64,000 bases of DNA from Streptomyces sp. NBC_00234 (GTDB lineage: Bacteria > Actinomycetota > Actinomycetes > Streptomycetales > Streptomycetaceae): positions 4,526,001 to 4,590,000 of the forward strand of contig NZ_CP108101.1 in the NCBI RefSeq assembly GCF_036195325.1, written 5' to 3'. The position numbers and the translations under genes are program-made. Shown here one piece after another: positions 24,041 to 33,488 of this stretch; the first letter of the stretch is position 1, and each line of letters opens with the position of its first letter. The notes beneath the pieces were generated by a model, which saw only the letters and a program-made list of their open reading frames with translations, did not search any database and was not told where the DNA came from.

Positions 24041-26314
24041 CTATGCCCCGGCCTTGAACCCCCGCAGGCGCAGGGAGTTGCCGACCACGAAGACCGAGGA
24101 GAACGCCATCGCGGCCCCCGCGATCATCGGGTTGAGGAGTCCGGCGGCGGCGAGCGGCAGAGCGCCCACGTTGTAGGCGAAGGCCCAGAACAGGTTCGTA
24201 CGGATCGTGCCGAGCGTCCGGCGCGACAGCCGGATGGCGTCCGCCGCGGCCCGCAGGTCTCCGCGTACGAGGGTCAGGTCACCGGCCTCGATCGCGGCGT
24301 CCGTGCCCGTGCCCATCGCCAGACCCAGATCGGCCTGGGCGAGGGCGGCGGCGTCGTTGACCCCGTCGCCGACCATGGCGACCGAACGGCCCTCCGCCTG
24401 GAGGCGCTTGACCACGTCGACCTTGTCCTCGGGCATGACCTCCGCGTACACCTCGTCGATCCCGACCTCGGCCGCGACCGCCTCCGCCACGGCCCTGTTG
24501 TCGCCGGTGAGCAGGATCGGGGTCAGCCCCAGGTCCCGCAGCCGGCGGATCGCCTCCGCGCTGGTGTCCTTCACCGCGTCGGCGACTTCGAGGACCGCCC
24601 GTGCCTCGCCGTCCCAGGCGACGGCGATGGCCGTACGGCCCGCGGCCTCCGCCTCGGCCTTCCTGCGGGCCAGTTCCGCCGGCAGGTGGATCTCCCACTC
24701 GGCGAGCAACTGCTCACGGCCGACGAGGACGGCGTGGCCCTCGACGATTCCCTGGACGCCGAGGCCCGCGATGTTGGCGAAGTCCTCGGGGGTGGGGAGG
24801 GTGCCGACCTGCGCGGCGGCGCCTGCGGCGACGGCCTGGGCGATGGGGTGTTCGGAGGAGTGCTCCAGGGCTCCGGCGATGCGCAGGACGTCCGTTTCGG
24901 TGGTGCCGTCGGTGGTGTGGACGCCCAGCAGGGTCATGCGGCCGGTGGTGACGGTGCCGGTCTTGTCGAGGACGATCGTGTCGACGCGGCGGGTGGTTTC
25001 GAGGACTTCGGGGCCCTTGATGAGGATGCCGAGCTGGGCTCCGCGTCCGGTGCCGACCATGAGCGCGGTGGGTGTGGCGAGGCCGAGGGCGCAGGGGCAG
25101 GCGATGATCAGGACGGCGACCGCGGCGGTGAACGCGGCGGTGAGGCCCGCGCCGTTGCCGAGCCAGAAGCCGAGCGTGCCCAGGGCGAGGGCGATCACGA
25201 CGGGGACGAAGACCGCGGAGATCCGGTCGGCGAGGCGCTGGGCCGCCGCCTTGCCGTTCTGGGCGTCCTCGACGAGCTTGGCCATCCGGGCGAGCTGGGT
25301 GTCGGCGCCGACCCGGGTGGCCTCGACGACGAGCCGGCCGCCCGCGTTGAGGGTGGCCCCGGTGACGGAGTCCCCGGTACCGACCTCGACGGGGACGGAC
25401 TCGCCGGTGAGCATCGAGGCGTCGACCGCCGACGAGCCCTCGACGACGGTGCCGTCGGTGGCGATCTTCTCGCCGGGGCGGACCAGGAAGCGGTCCCCGA
25501 CCCGGAGGTCGGCGGTCGCGACGGTGACCTCGCCGCCGTCGCGCAGGACGGTGACCTCCTTCGCGCCGAGCTCCAGGAGCGCCTTGAGCGCGGCCCCCGC
25601 CTTCCGCTTGGAGCGGGCCTCGAAGTAGCGCCCGGCCAGGATGAACGCGGTGACCCCGGCGGCGGCTTCGAGGTAGATGTTCCCTGCCCCGTCGCTGCGG
25701 CCGATGGTCAGCTCGAAGGGGTGCGTCATGCCGACCATGCCGGCGGTGCCGAAGAAGAGCGCCCACACCGACCAGAGGAACGCGGCCGAGGTGCCGACCG
25801 AGATCAGCGTGTCCATCGTCGCGGCGCCGTGCTTGGCGTTGGTCCAGGCGGCGCGGTGGAAGGGCCAGGCGGCGTAGGTGACGACGGGGGCGGTGAGGGT
25901 CAGCGAGAGCCACTGCCAGTAGTCGAACTGGAGCGCGGGGATCATCGCCATCGCGATGACGGGCACGGCGAGCGCGACGGCGGTCAGCAGCCGCTGCCGC
26001 AGCGGACGGAGCTCGTCGGCCTCCGTCTCCTGCGGGGCGCCCTCCCCGGCGCGTACCGGGGGAGCGGGTTCCTGCGCGGTGTACCCGGTGGCCTCGACGG
26101 TGGCGATCAGGTCCTGCACGGAGACGTCCGCGCCCCGGTAGCTGACCTTGGCCTTCTCGGTGGCGTAGTTGACGGTGGCCTCGACCCCGTCCATCCGGTT
26201 CAGCTTCTTCTCGATCCGGGCCGCGCACGAGGCGCAGGTCATGCCGCCGATGGCGAGCTCGACCTCGGCAGCGGTGCCGGTTGCGGCGTCGGGTGTGGCG
26301 GTCTGCGCGGACAC
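24041..26314 (-). CDS. copA: Copper-exporting P1B-type ATPase
   Basis: The 757-residue protein has an N-terminal metal-binding domain (GMTCASC, Cys27 and Cys30), eight membrane segments, the ion-site Cys406-Pro-Cys408, the phosphorylated Asp450 in DKTGT, the SEHP motif in HSSEHPIAQAV, and GDGVND near residue 646. CPC plus GMTCASC indicates Cu(I) export from the cytoplasm. No CopZ chaperone gene is adjacent. A perfect CsoR-type palindrome lies 44-64 bp upstream, so copper should induce it. It is divergent from cutC. All catalytic motifs are intact. Confidence 0.96.
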   Translation of the reverse strand: MSAQTATPDAATGTAAEVELAIGGMTCASCAARIEKKLNRMDGVEATVNYATEKAKVSYRGADVSVQDLIATVEATGYTAQEPAPPVRAGEGAPQETEADELRPLRQRLLTAVALAVPVIAMAMIPALQFDYWQWLSLTLTAPVVTYAAWPFHRAAWTNAKHGAATMDTLISVGTSAAFLWSVWALFFGTAGMVGMTHPFELTIGRSDGAGNIYLEAAAGVTAFILAGRYFEARSKRKAGAALKALLELGAKEVTVLRDGGEVTVATADLRVGDRFLVRPGEKIATDGTVVEGSSAVDASMLTGESVPVEVGTGDSVTGATLNAGGRLVVEATRVGADTQLARMAKLVEDAQNGKAAAQRLADRISAVFVPVVIALALGTLGFWLGNGAGLTAAFTAAVAVLIIACPCALGLATPTALMVGTGRGAQLGILIKGPEVLETTRRVDTIVLDKTGTVTTGRMTLLGVHTTDGTTETDVLRIAGALEHSSEHPIAQAVAAGAAAQVGTLPTPEDFANIAGLGVQGIVEGHAVLVGREQLLAEWEIHLPAELARRKAEAEAAGRTAIAVAWDGEARAVLEVADAVKDTSAEAIRRLRDLGLTPILLTGDNRAVAEAVAAEVGIDEVYAEVMPEDKVDVVKRLQAEGRSVAMVGDGVNDAAALAQADLGLAMGTGTDAAIEAGDLTLVRGDLRAAADAIRLSRRTLGTIRTNLFWAFAYNVGALPLAAAGLLNPMIAGAAMAFSSVFVVGNSLRLRGFKAGA

Positions 26315-26357
26315 GGGGTTCCTCCCTGGCGTCTGGTACCTGTCTCAGATACCGATT

Positions 26358-26378
26358 GGATACCCCCTGGGGGTATCC
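26358..26378. promoter_or_regulatory. CsoR-type copper operator
   Basis: Ten-base arms GGATACCCCC and GGGGGTATCC flank a single T, forming a perfect 21 bp palindrome. A further half-site ATACCCCCC follows at about 26392-26400. This matches the G/C-tract-plus-TA pattern bound by CsoR in actinobacteria. It lies between copA and cutC and can control both. Confidence 0.87.
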
Positions 26379-26558
26379 GCTCCTCTTATGTATACCCCCC
26401 ACCCCTATGAAACGCAAGGGATGATCCACGGGGCGGCCGTGTGGCTCGCACATCACCTCCCCCGCGCGTTTACATGGGGAGCCGCACCTTCCGTCGTGCG
26501 ACCCGTAGGCTGGCCATTGGACTAGACCTATAGCTGTTATCTGGAGGAATGGGGACCC

Positions 26559-27248
26559 ATGAGCAACCGTGCAGTCCTGGAGGTGATCGCCCTCGACGCG
26601 CAGGACGCGGTCGCTGCCCAGGCGGGTGGTGCGGACCGCCTCGAACTGGTCACCGACATGGCCGCGGACGGCCTGACGCCGTCCCGTGAGACCTTCGCGG
26701 AGATCCGGGCCGCCGTGGACATTCCGCTGCGCGTCATGCTCAGGGTCGCGGACGGGTTCGCGGCCGGGGACATCGACGTACTGGTGGAGAAGGCGCACGA
26801 GATGCGGGCCGAGGGCGCCGAGGAGTTCGTCCTCGGCTTCCTCGACGAGGAGGGGCACCCCGACCTGGTCGCCGTCGAACGGATCGTCGCCGAGCTGGAC
26901 GGCTGCCGGTGGACCTTCCACCGGGCGATCGACCGCTCCGTCGACCGCGACGGCCTGCGCAAGGCCCTCGCCGACCTGCCCGGCCTGGACACCTACCTCA
27001 CGGCGGGCGCGGCGGGCGGCGTCGACGAGGGCATCCCGACCCTCCTGGCGGAGGCGGCCCGCTCGGGCTCGCCGGGCTACGAGCCCCAGATCCTGGTGGG
27101 CGGCGGCCTCCGCCTGGATCACCTCCCCCGGCTCCTCGCCGGCGGCATCGAGGCCGTCCACATCGGTGGAGCGGCCCGCCCCGGCGGCTGGTCGGCGCCG
27201 GTGGACGCGGCGGCGGTACGGGAGTGGCGGGCGGCCCTGGACGGCTGA
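26559..27248 (+). CDS. cutC: CutC family protein
   Basis: The 229-residue protein has the CutC TIM-barrel landmarks: GGADRLELVTDMAADGLTPS, RVMLRV, EEFVLGFLDEEG, WTFHRAIDR, and LTAGAAGGVDEG. CutC was first linked to copper tolerance in E. coli, although its biochemical role is disputed. Its position opposite copA across a CsoR-type palindrome supports a copper link here. The ATG follows TGGAGGAATGG. A strong terminator follows. Confidence 0.92.
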   Translation: MSNRAVLEVIALDAQDAVAAQAGGADRLELVTDMAADGLTPSRETFAEIRAAVDIPLRVMLRVADGFAAGDIDVLVEKAHEMRAEGAEEFVLGFLDEEGHPDLVAVERIVAELDGCRWTFHRAIDRSVDRDGLRKALADLPGLDTYLTAGAAGGVDEGIPTLLAEAARSGSPGYEPQILVGGGLRLDHLPRLLAGGIEAVHIGGAARPGGWSAPVDAAAVREWRAALDG

Positions 27249-27263
27249 GCGCAGGACGTGAAG

Positions 27264-27315
27264 AGCCCCTGGCGGGCGGGTTCCCGGTGAGGGAATCCGC
27301 CCGCCAGGGGCTTTG
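27264..27315 (+). terminator. Rho-independent terminator after cutC
   Basis: A perfect 16 bp stem (27264-27279 with 27297-27312), an inner GTTCCC/GGGAAT stem, then TTT. It also faces the convergent secreted-protein gene. Confidence 0.9.
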
Positions 27316-27393
27316 TCACGCATGTGCCGGACCGCGCGCCCGTCCGTCCGTCCGCCTGGCAGGGCGTCAGGGCGTCAGGGTCGGGTCAGGGTG

Positions 27394-27963
27394 TCAGAGG
27401 CACTCGGAACCGTCGGAAGCGCTGAAGATGTAGCCGCCCTTCCAGTTGATCAGGTTCGAGGTGCCGGCCTCGTTCTTCATCAGCGCGGACAGGCCGACGC
27501 AACGGCCCCCGGCGGCGGCGGTGCTGCTGTAGACCGGGCCCGCGTACTCGGAGAAGGAGCCCTTGTCGATGTCGGCGCCGCCCGTGTTGTCGCCCGCCCA
27601 GATCCGCAGGTCCATGTAATTGGCGCTGCCCGGCGTGTTGTTGTCCAGGATGGCGCAGGCGCTCGTGGCACCGGCGTTGCTGTAGAAGAACAGCGTGCCG
27701 TGACGCGTCGTCGAGTTGGGCAGCGGCTTGGCGTCGTCGAGCTCGTACGTGGAACCGCAGATGTTGGCCGCGGCCACCACCGCCGCGCTCTGGCTCTTGG
27801 CGATGGCGCGCGTTTCGGCGTCGGCCCTCGGGGACAGCTTGACGGCGGACACCTGCGCCGCGGCCTTCCCCTCGCCCGCGAAGGCGTGCGGTGCCGCCAC
27901 GAGCGAGGTGGCACAGACGGTGACGGCAGCGGCGAACACGCCTGCCTTGCGAAGAGTGCTCAT
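27394..27963 (-). CDS. Secreted protein, distantly SapA-like
   Basis: The 189-residue protein has a signal peptide (about 1-29, ending APHAFA) and a mature part with a short polar region followed by a beta-rich domain. It contains NICGSTYELDDAKPLPN, TLFFYSNAGATSACAILDN and SEYAGPVYSSTAAAGGRCVG, with four to five Cys for disulphides. The CG.Y start and YAGPVY motif recall the Streptomyces spore-associated protein SapA group, but similarity is limited to these motifs. The ATG at 27961-27963 begins a proper signal peptide. It is a single-gene unit behind a relatively AT-rich 250 bp upstream region. Confidence 0.65.
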   Translation of the reverse strand: MSTLRKAGVFAAAVTVCATSLVAAPHAFAGEGKAAAQVSAVKLSPRADAETRAIAKSQSAAVVAAANICGSTYELDDAKPLPNSTTRHGTLFFYSNAGATSACAILDNNTPGSANYMDLRIWAGDNTGGADIDKGSFSEYAGPVYSSTAAAGGRCVGLSALMKNEAGTSNLINWKGGYIFSASDGSECL

Positions 27964-28214
27964 GTGGTTTCGCCTTCCCCTGTTGTGCATCGAACCTTGC
28001 GGATCAGGGCAGCCCCCCGCCGCGAACCAGATAGATGATTAAGGGCAGTTGGGCATCCGACAAGGCCCCGATGGGGCGGATTGTCGGCATATGGCGGCAT
28101 CGACGATCAAGGATTTTACTGCACTGTGATCCTGCTCGTGCATCCGCGCGTGCGCGCACAACTCCTGCTGCAGAAGCGGAAGTTGGCCGGATTTCGCTCC
28201 GGCGCAACCTACGC
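27964..28214. other. Gene-free region, relatively AT-rich
   Basis: This 251 bp region between the secreted-protein promoter and the end of the helD-like gene has lower GC than its surroundings and alternating GCGCGTGCGCGC near 28145-28157. I see no coding frame with normal codon bias and no clear stem-loop. Confidence 0.4.
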
Positions 28215-30311
28215 CTACGCCTGCCCCAGTGCTGCCGGCAACGGCGCCGCGTGCAGCACCACGAGCCCCGAGACCGCACGGGTCAGCGCCACGTACAGGC
28301 GGCGCAGGCCGGTGCGTTCGTCGGGTTCCCCGTCGACCACCGCCGCCGGGTCGTCCAGTACCACGTAGTCGTACTCCAGGCCCTTCGCCAGCGAGGCCGG
28401 GACCAGAGTCAGGCGCGATTCCGCCGTCGTCTCCTCGCCGGGGGAGAGGTGCACATGACCCGCCGCCTCCAGCGCCGCGGCGAGAGCCGGGATGCGGGCG
28501 TCGGCGGCGATCAGGCCGATCGAGCCCTCGTGGGCCAGCGACTCCTCACAGGCCGCGAGGACCGCCGCGTCCAGATCGGCCGGGTCCGCCACCTCCCGTA
28601 CGGCCATCGAACCCGGCGACTCACGCACCGACTCCACCGGGGCCAGACCCGGTGAGATCGCGGGCAGCAGCCGTGAGGCGTACGCGATCACCTCGCGGGG
28701 CACACGGAAGCCCGCCGTCAGCTCCTCGACCAGCGCGTCCGGCTTGCCCAGGTGGAAGAGCGCCTGCTCCCAGCTCTCCGTGGACCACGGCGTCGTGCCC
28801 TGCGCGAGGTCGCCGAGCACCGTCGCCGAACCGGTCGAGCAGCGGCGGCCCACCGCGCGGTACTGCATCGGCGACAGGTCCTGCGCCTCGTCGATGACGA
28901 CATGACCCAGCGAGTGCGTGCGGGCCACCAGGTCGCCCGCCTCGTCGATCAGCACCGCGTCCGCGAGCGACCACTTGGCGGACTTCACGCTGCGCGGCGG
29001 CTTGGACCAGAGAATCGTCTTCTGCTCGTCCGCGCCGAGCACGCCGTCCGCGTGCGCGGCCAGGAAGTCCGGGTCGGAGAGGAGCCGCAGCACGAGCTTG
29101 GCCGGGTCGACCGCGGGCCAGGCCGCCTTCACGGCCGCCTTCACCGCGGGGTTGCGGGCCACCGCGTTCTGCACCCGGTCGTCGGGTGCCTCGCCCGCCT
29201 CCTCCATCCGGGTCAGGACGCAGTGCGCGATGCGCTGGGGGAGCGCCTCGTGGGCGGCGCCGTAGCGGATGTCGCGGGCCAGCAACTCCTTGACGATCTC
29301 TTCGAGTTCGTACGCGGGCACCCGCCAGCGGCGCGAACCGCGCACCACCATCACCGGCTCCGTCGGCAGCGTCACGTGCGAACGGATCGCCCGCCGCAGG
29401 ATCTCCGCCATCCGGGCGTCGCCCTTGACCACGGCGGCGGCTGCCTCGTCCGTGCCCCGGACCTCGACCTGCGCCGTCACCAGGTCGTCGACGGTCGCCT
29501 GCTTCACCTCCAGCTCACCCAGCGCGGGCAGCACCTGCTCGATGTAGTGGAGGAAGGAACGGTTCGGTCCGATCACCAGGGTCCCGGTGCGGGCCAGCCG
29601 CTCGCGGTGCGCGTACAGCAGGTAGGCGACACGGTGCAGGCCCACGGCGGTCTTGCCGGTGCCGGGTCCTCCCTGCACGCACACCGTCCCGCCGAGCCCG
29701 CTTCGTACGATCTCGTCCTGCTCGGGCTGGATCGTGGCCACGATGTCGCGCATCGGACCCACGCGGGGCCGCTCGATCTCCGCCTGGAGGAGCTTGCTGG
29801 TCTGCGCCGCCTCGGCCGGGTCGCTGAGGTGCTCGTCCTCGTACGCGGTCAGCTCACCGCCCGTGTAACCGAAGCGGCGCCGCTGGCCGACGTCCTGCGG
29901 GTCCTTCTTGGACGCCCGGTAGAACGGCTGGGACACCGGCGCGCGCCAGTCGATGACCATCGGGTCGCCGGCGGCGTCGTGGACGTGGCGCCGTCCGATG
30001 TAGAACTGCTCGCCCTCGGCGCCCTCCGCCTGCTCCGCGCCGACCTTGTGCAGATAGTCCAGGCGTCCGAAGAACAGCGGGGTGTGGGAGAGGTCGGCGA
30101 GCGCCTTGATGCGGTCGTCGATCTGGGCCTGGAGGACGACGGAGTTCACCCAGTTCGCGGTGACGTCGCGGATGTCGAGGGACTGGACGTCCTCGCGCAT
30201 GGCGCGCAGCGCGGCGCGGGACTCGGCGAGGTGGGCGCGTTCGCGCGCCAGGGGGTCCTGGGGGGCCAGAGGCTCGGTGGGGTGGTCGCTTGCTGCTTCG
30301 TGCGCGGGCAC
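28215..30311 (-). CDS. helD: HelD-like superfamily 1 helicase (RNA polymerase-associated)
   Basis: The 698-residue protein has an N-terminal helical arm with DPMVIDWRAPVSQPFYRA, a Walker A (VCVQGGPGTGKTAVGLHR), a DEAQDLSP Walker B, and the C-terminal motif LEYDYVVLDDP followed by LYVALTRAV. The N-terminal DWRAP stretch is typical of HelD, which removes stalled RNA polymerase from DNA using ATP and can also protect against rifampicin in some actinobacteria. I saw no obvious rifamycin-associated element upstream, so resistance is not implied. The start is GTG with GGAGG 7 bp upstream. Confidence 0.85.
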   Translation of the reverse strand: MPAHEAASDHPTEPLAPQDPLARERAHLAESRAALRAMREDVQSLDIRDVTANWVNSVVLQAQIDDRIKALADLSHTPLFFGRLDYLHKVGAEQAEGAEGEQFYIGRRHVHDAAGDPMVIDWRAPVSQPFYRASKKDPQDVGQRRRFGYTGGELTAYEDEHLSDPAEAAQTSKLLQAEIERPRVGPMRDIVATIQPEQDEIVRSGLGGTVCVQGGPGTGKTAVGLHRVAYLLYAHRERLARTGTLVIGPNRSFLHYIEQVLPALGELEVKQATVDDLVTAQVEVRGTDEAAAAVVKGDARMAEILRRAIRSHVTLPTEPVMVVRGSRRWRVPAYELEEIVKELLARDIRYGAAHEALPQRIAHCVLTRMEEAGEAPDDRVQNAVARNPAVKAAVKAAWPAVDPAKLVLRLLSDPDFLAAHADGVLGADEQKTILWSKPPRSVKSAKWSLADAVLIDEAGDLVARTHSLGHVVIDEAQDLSPMQYRAVGRRCSTGSATVLGDLAQGTTPWSTESWEQALFHLGKPDALVEELTAGFRVPREVIAYASRLLPAISPGLAPVESVRESPGSMAVREVADPADLDAAVLAACEESLAHEGSIGLIAADARIPALAAALEAAGHVHLSPGEETTAESRLTLVPASLAKGLEYDYVVLDDPAAVVDGEPDERTGLRRLYVALTRAVSGLVVLHAAPLPAALGQA

Positions 30312-30642
30312 GGTGTTGCCTCCGACTTTTCAACGCAGGACGGCGGACCGCGCTCTCCTCCACGAAGGGAGGCGGCGCGATCCGCTCGGATCCGCTCAGG
30401 GATGTATGCGAAGGTGTCGGCCGGTTTCCGTCCGGCCGGCGGCGCTCCCCCGGCTGCCGGCGGAGGCCGGTACCACGGTGCGGGAGGCGGGCAGACCGGC
30501 GATTGTAGCCAGCGCGGCCCGCCGGGGCGAACGGTTTGCACCGGCTCCACCCCGTAGGGGACGCCGTGCGACCCGAGGGGGACCCCCGCCCCCGCGGGGT
30601 TCAGCCCGCAGGCCGACGCCTCGCCGGGCCGGGCGGAGCACC
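30312..30642. other. 331 bp divergent promoter region
   Basis: This region lies between helD (-) and the 65-residue gene (+). It contains a perfect CGGCCGG/CCGGCCG hairpin near 30418-30438 and GC-rich stem-forming sequence around 30575-30600. I see no supported ORF. Confidence 0.45.
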
Positions 30643-30840
30643 ATGGAATACATGAGCACCGTTTATCTGAACCCCCGCAGAACAGGCCCCGCGCACGGCG
30701 CGACCGCGGTCACCGGCCGCCACCCCGGTCACCGCGTCGGCGACGCGTTCCGTGCCGTCACCGTCTTCGTCCGTACCGGGTTCCGGGTGGCCGTCCTCGG
30801 CGAGTACGCGGAAGAGGCCGGCGTCCGCCGCCCGCGCTGA
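30643..30840 (+). CDS. Small basic protein, unknown
   Basis: The 65-residue protein is Arg-rich and His-containing. Its second half has alternating hydrophobics (DAFRAVTVFVRTGFRVAVLGEY) compatible with a small strand-strand fold. There is no signal peptide. Two ATGs are possible: the first (30643) has GGAG four bases away, the second (30652, STVYLNPRR) has weaker support. It stands alone between divergent helD and the convergent XPB gene. I do not recognise it. Confidence 0.55.
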   Translation: MEYMSTVYLNPRRTGPAHGATAVTGRHPGHRVGDAFRAVTVFVRTGFRVAVLGEYAEEAGVRRPR

Positions 30841-30890
30841 GCACGCTGGGCCGGAGCCCCGCGCGGCGGGCCGGCCGCCCGGCTGTCCGC

Positions 30891-32534
30891 TCAGCTCTCC
30901 GCGAGCAGTTCGTCCGCGTCCATGATCCGGTACGCGTACCCCTGCTCGGCCAGGAACCGCTGGCGGTGCGCCGCGAAGTCCTGGTCGATCGTGTCGCGCG
31001 CCACCACCGAGTAGAACCGGGCCTCGTGCCCGTCGGCCTTCGGCCGCAGCACGCGCCCGAGCCGCTGGGCCTCCTCCTGACGCGAGCCGAACGTTCCCGA
31101 CACCTGGATGGCGACGGTCGCTTCCGGCAGGTCGATCGAGAAGTTGGCGACCTTCGACACGACCAGGACGTTGATCTCGCCCTGACGGAACGCCTCGAAG
31201 AGGATCTCGCGCTGGGCGTTGCTCGTCTCGCCCTTGATCACCGGGGCGTTCAGGTGCTCACCCAGCTCGTCGAGCTGGTCGATGTACTGGCCGATCACCA
31301 GGGTCTGCTCGCCCTTGTGCTTGGCGACCAGTGCCTCCGTGACCTTCCGCTTCGTCGCCGTCGTGGCGCAGAACCGGTACTTCTCCTCGGCCTCGGCCGT
31401 CGCGTACGCCAGCCGCTCCGAGTCCGTCAGATTGACCCGTACCTCGACACAGTCGGCGGGTGCGATGTACCCCTGCGCCTCGATCTCCTTCCACGGCGCG
31501 TCGAACCGCTTGGGTCCGATGAGCGAGAAGACGTCCGACTCGCGGCCGTCCTCCCGGACGAGGGTCGCCGTGAGGCCGAGCCGGCGCCGCGCCTGGAGGT
31601 CGGCGGTGAACTTGAAGACGGGCGCGGGCAGCAGATGCACCTCGTCGTAGATCACCAGACCCCAGTCACGGGAGTCGAACAGCTCCAGGTGCGGGTAGAT
31701 GCCCTTACGGCGGGTCGTCAACACCTGGTACGTGGCGATGGTGACCGGCCGGATCTCCTTGCGCGTACCGCTGTACTCGCCGATCTCGTCCTCGGTCAGC
31801 GAGGTGCGCTTGATCAGCTCGTGCTTCCACTGCCTGGCCGAGACCGTATTGGTGACCAGGATCAGCGTGGTCGCCTTGGCCTCCGCCATCGCACCGGCCC
31901 CGACCAGGGTCTTTCCCGCACCACAGGGCAGGACGACGACACCGGAGCCGCCGTGCCAGAAGCCTTCGACGGCCTGCTTCTGGTACGGGCGCAGGGACCA
32001 GCCGTCCTCGGCCAGCTCGATGGGGTGGGCCTCCCCGTCGACGTACCCCGCGAGGTCCTCGGCGGGCCAGCCGAGCCTGAGCAGCGTCTGCTTGATCTGC
32101 CCGCGCTCGGAGGGATGCACCGCGACGGTGTCCGGGTCGATGCGCTCGCCGACCAGCGGCGCGACCTTCTTCGACCGGAGGATCTCCTCCAGGACGGGAC
32201 GGTCGGTGGTGGTCAGGACCAGGCCGTGCACCGGGTGCTTGGAGAGGGTGAGGCGGCCGTACCGCGCCATCGTCTCGGCGATGTCGACCAGGAGCGCGTG
32301 CGGCACGGGGTAGCGGGAGTACTCCACCAGGGCGTCGACGACCTGCTCGGCGTCGTGCCCGGCGGCGCGGGCGTTCCACAGGCCGAGGGGGGTCACCCGG
32401 TAGGTGTGGATGTGCTCGGGCGCACGCTCCAGCTCCGCGAAGGGGGCGATCACACGGCGGCAGGCGTCAGCCAGCTCGTGGTCGACTTCGAGGAGCAGCG
32501 TCTTGTCGCTCTGGACGATGAGGGGTCCGGTCAC
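30891..32534 (-). CDS. XPB-type DNA repair helicase
   Basis: The 547-residue protein has an N-terminal XPB DNA-damage-recognition-like domain (about 1-175), Walker A PCGAGKT at 203-209, a DEVH box at 297-300, an RED-type loop in LVREDGRESDVF, and motif VI in QEEAQRLGRVLRPK. It is a 3'-5' SF2 helicase related to eukaryotic XPB/Ssl2; the mycobacterial relative unwinds DNA in vitro. It is the last gene of a minus-strand run that also contains the large helicase-associated protein. The start is GTG at 32534 with AAGGG upstream. Confidence 0.94.
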   Translation of the reverse strand: MTGPLIVQSDKTLLLEVDHELADACRRVIAPFAELERAPEHIHTYRVTPLGLWNARAAGHDAEQVVDALVEYSRYPVPHALLVDIAETMARYGRLTLSKHPVHGLVLTTTDRPVLEEILRSKKVAPLVGERIDPDTVAVHPSERGQIKQTLLRLGWPAEDLAGYVDGEAHPIELAEDGWSLRPYQKQAVEGFWHGGSGVVVLPCGAGKTLVGAGAMAEAKATTLILVTNTVSARQWKHELIKRTSLTEDEIGEYSGTRKEIRPVTIATYQVLTTRRKGIYPHLELFDSRDWGLVIYDEVHLLPAPVFKFTADLQARRRLGLTATLVREDGRESDVFSLIGPKRFDAPWKEIEAQGYIAPADCVEVRVNLTDSERLAYATAEAEEKYRFCATTATKRKVTEALVAKHKGEQTLVIGQYIDQLDELGEHLNAPVIKGETSNAQREILFEAFRQGEINVLVVSKVANFSIDLPEATVAIQVSGTFGSRQEEAQRLGRVLRPKADGHEARFYSVVARDTIDQDFAAHRQRFLAEQGYAYRIMDADELLAES

Positions 32535-32666
32535 GCGCTTCGGCCCTTTCTGCTCTGCTGCTGGGAACGGCCAAACGTCCAGTGTGCCGCATGCGGAGCG
32601 ATTGAGGCCGGGTGTGTGACGGAGGCGTCCGTACCCCGGCCGCCGCGAGCCGTCGCGCCCGGCCGC

Positions 32667-33443
32667 TCAGGCCCGGGAGACCTCCGGCTCCAGGGAGATC
32701 GCGACGAGCCGGTCGCTCATCCCCGCGGGGGGCTCGCCGGCCACCAGGGCGCGGTGGTCGCGGATCGCCGGGTCGGTGAGGGTGAGGGTCAGTACGGGGC
32801 AGTCGGAGGAGTCGTTGGAGAGCTCCGGCGTGCACCGGGCGACGTCGTTCAGGGTGTAGCCGGGGCACACGGCACCGGCCGGCAGATCCACGTCCAGGAG
32901 CAGTTCCTTGCCGGGAGCGACACGGAAGCTGCCGGACTTCGGGGGCCGGACCGGTGCCCCCTCGAAGCTCGCGTCCACCACCACGGCGGAGAGGCCCCGG
33001 GCCGAGGCGCGGCGGCCCTCGCCGTGCGGGCCGAAGACATCGAGGGTGACGTTGCCGGCGCGGAGGGGCGCGGCCAGCAGCAGCGGCAGCTGATCGGTGC
33101 GGACGGCCAGGTGGACGGTGAAGCGGGCCTTGCCCGGCTGGTCGGGCCCGGGGTCCACGAAGCCCCAGCCGCCGAACGCCAGCTGCGGGTCACGGCTCTT
33201 CTCGCCCTTGCCGTGCGCCACCGGCCGCGGCCAGTCGTCGACCCCGCATGCCGAGAGCAGCGCCGTCGGATCGCCCCTGCCCGGGAGCGGGGTGTCCTTG
33301 AGCGGTTCGGAAGGGAGGCCGAGGCGCGGCTGTGCGGGCTGCTCGGACGCCGCCGGCCGGTACACCTGCCAGGCCGTCAGGACGAGGAGCGCGAGTACGG
33401 GCACGGCGAGGAGGAACACGGAACGCAGGGAGGGACGGAACAT
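32667..33443 (-). CDS. Membrane-anchored extracytoplasmic protein, unknown
   Basis: The 258-residue protein has an N-terminal basic residue cluster and one hydrophobic helix (about 8-28, no lipobox Cys), so it is an uncleaved anchor or signal peptide. The mature part is beta-rich with Cys residues in SACGVDDWP, VCPGYTLND, ARCTPELS and SDCPVLT that could form two disulphides. No family is recognised. It sits 45 bp after the helicase-associated gene and 132 bp before XPB, probably in one transcript, although a cell-surface protein between two DNA-repair genes is odd. Confidence 0.68.
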   Translation of the reverse strand: MFRPSLRSVFLLAVPVLALLVLTAWQVYRPAASEQPAQPRLGLPSEPLKDTPLPGRGDPTALLSACGVDDWPRPVAHGKGEKSRDPQLAFGGWGFVDPGPDQPGKARFTVHLAVRTDQLPLLLAAPLRAGNVTLDVFGPHGEGRRASARGLSAVVVDASFEGAPVRPPKSGSFRVAPGKELLLDVDLPAGAVCPGYTLNDVARCTPELSNDSSDCPVLTLTLTDPAIRDHRALVAGEPPAGMSDRLVAISLEPEVSRA

Positions 33444-33488
33444 GTCTCTTTCTGCGCACGGGAAGCCGAGAACGTCACTTCCGCCAGG

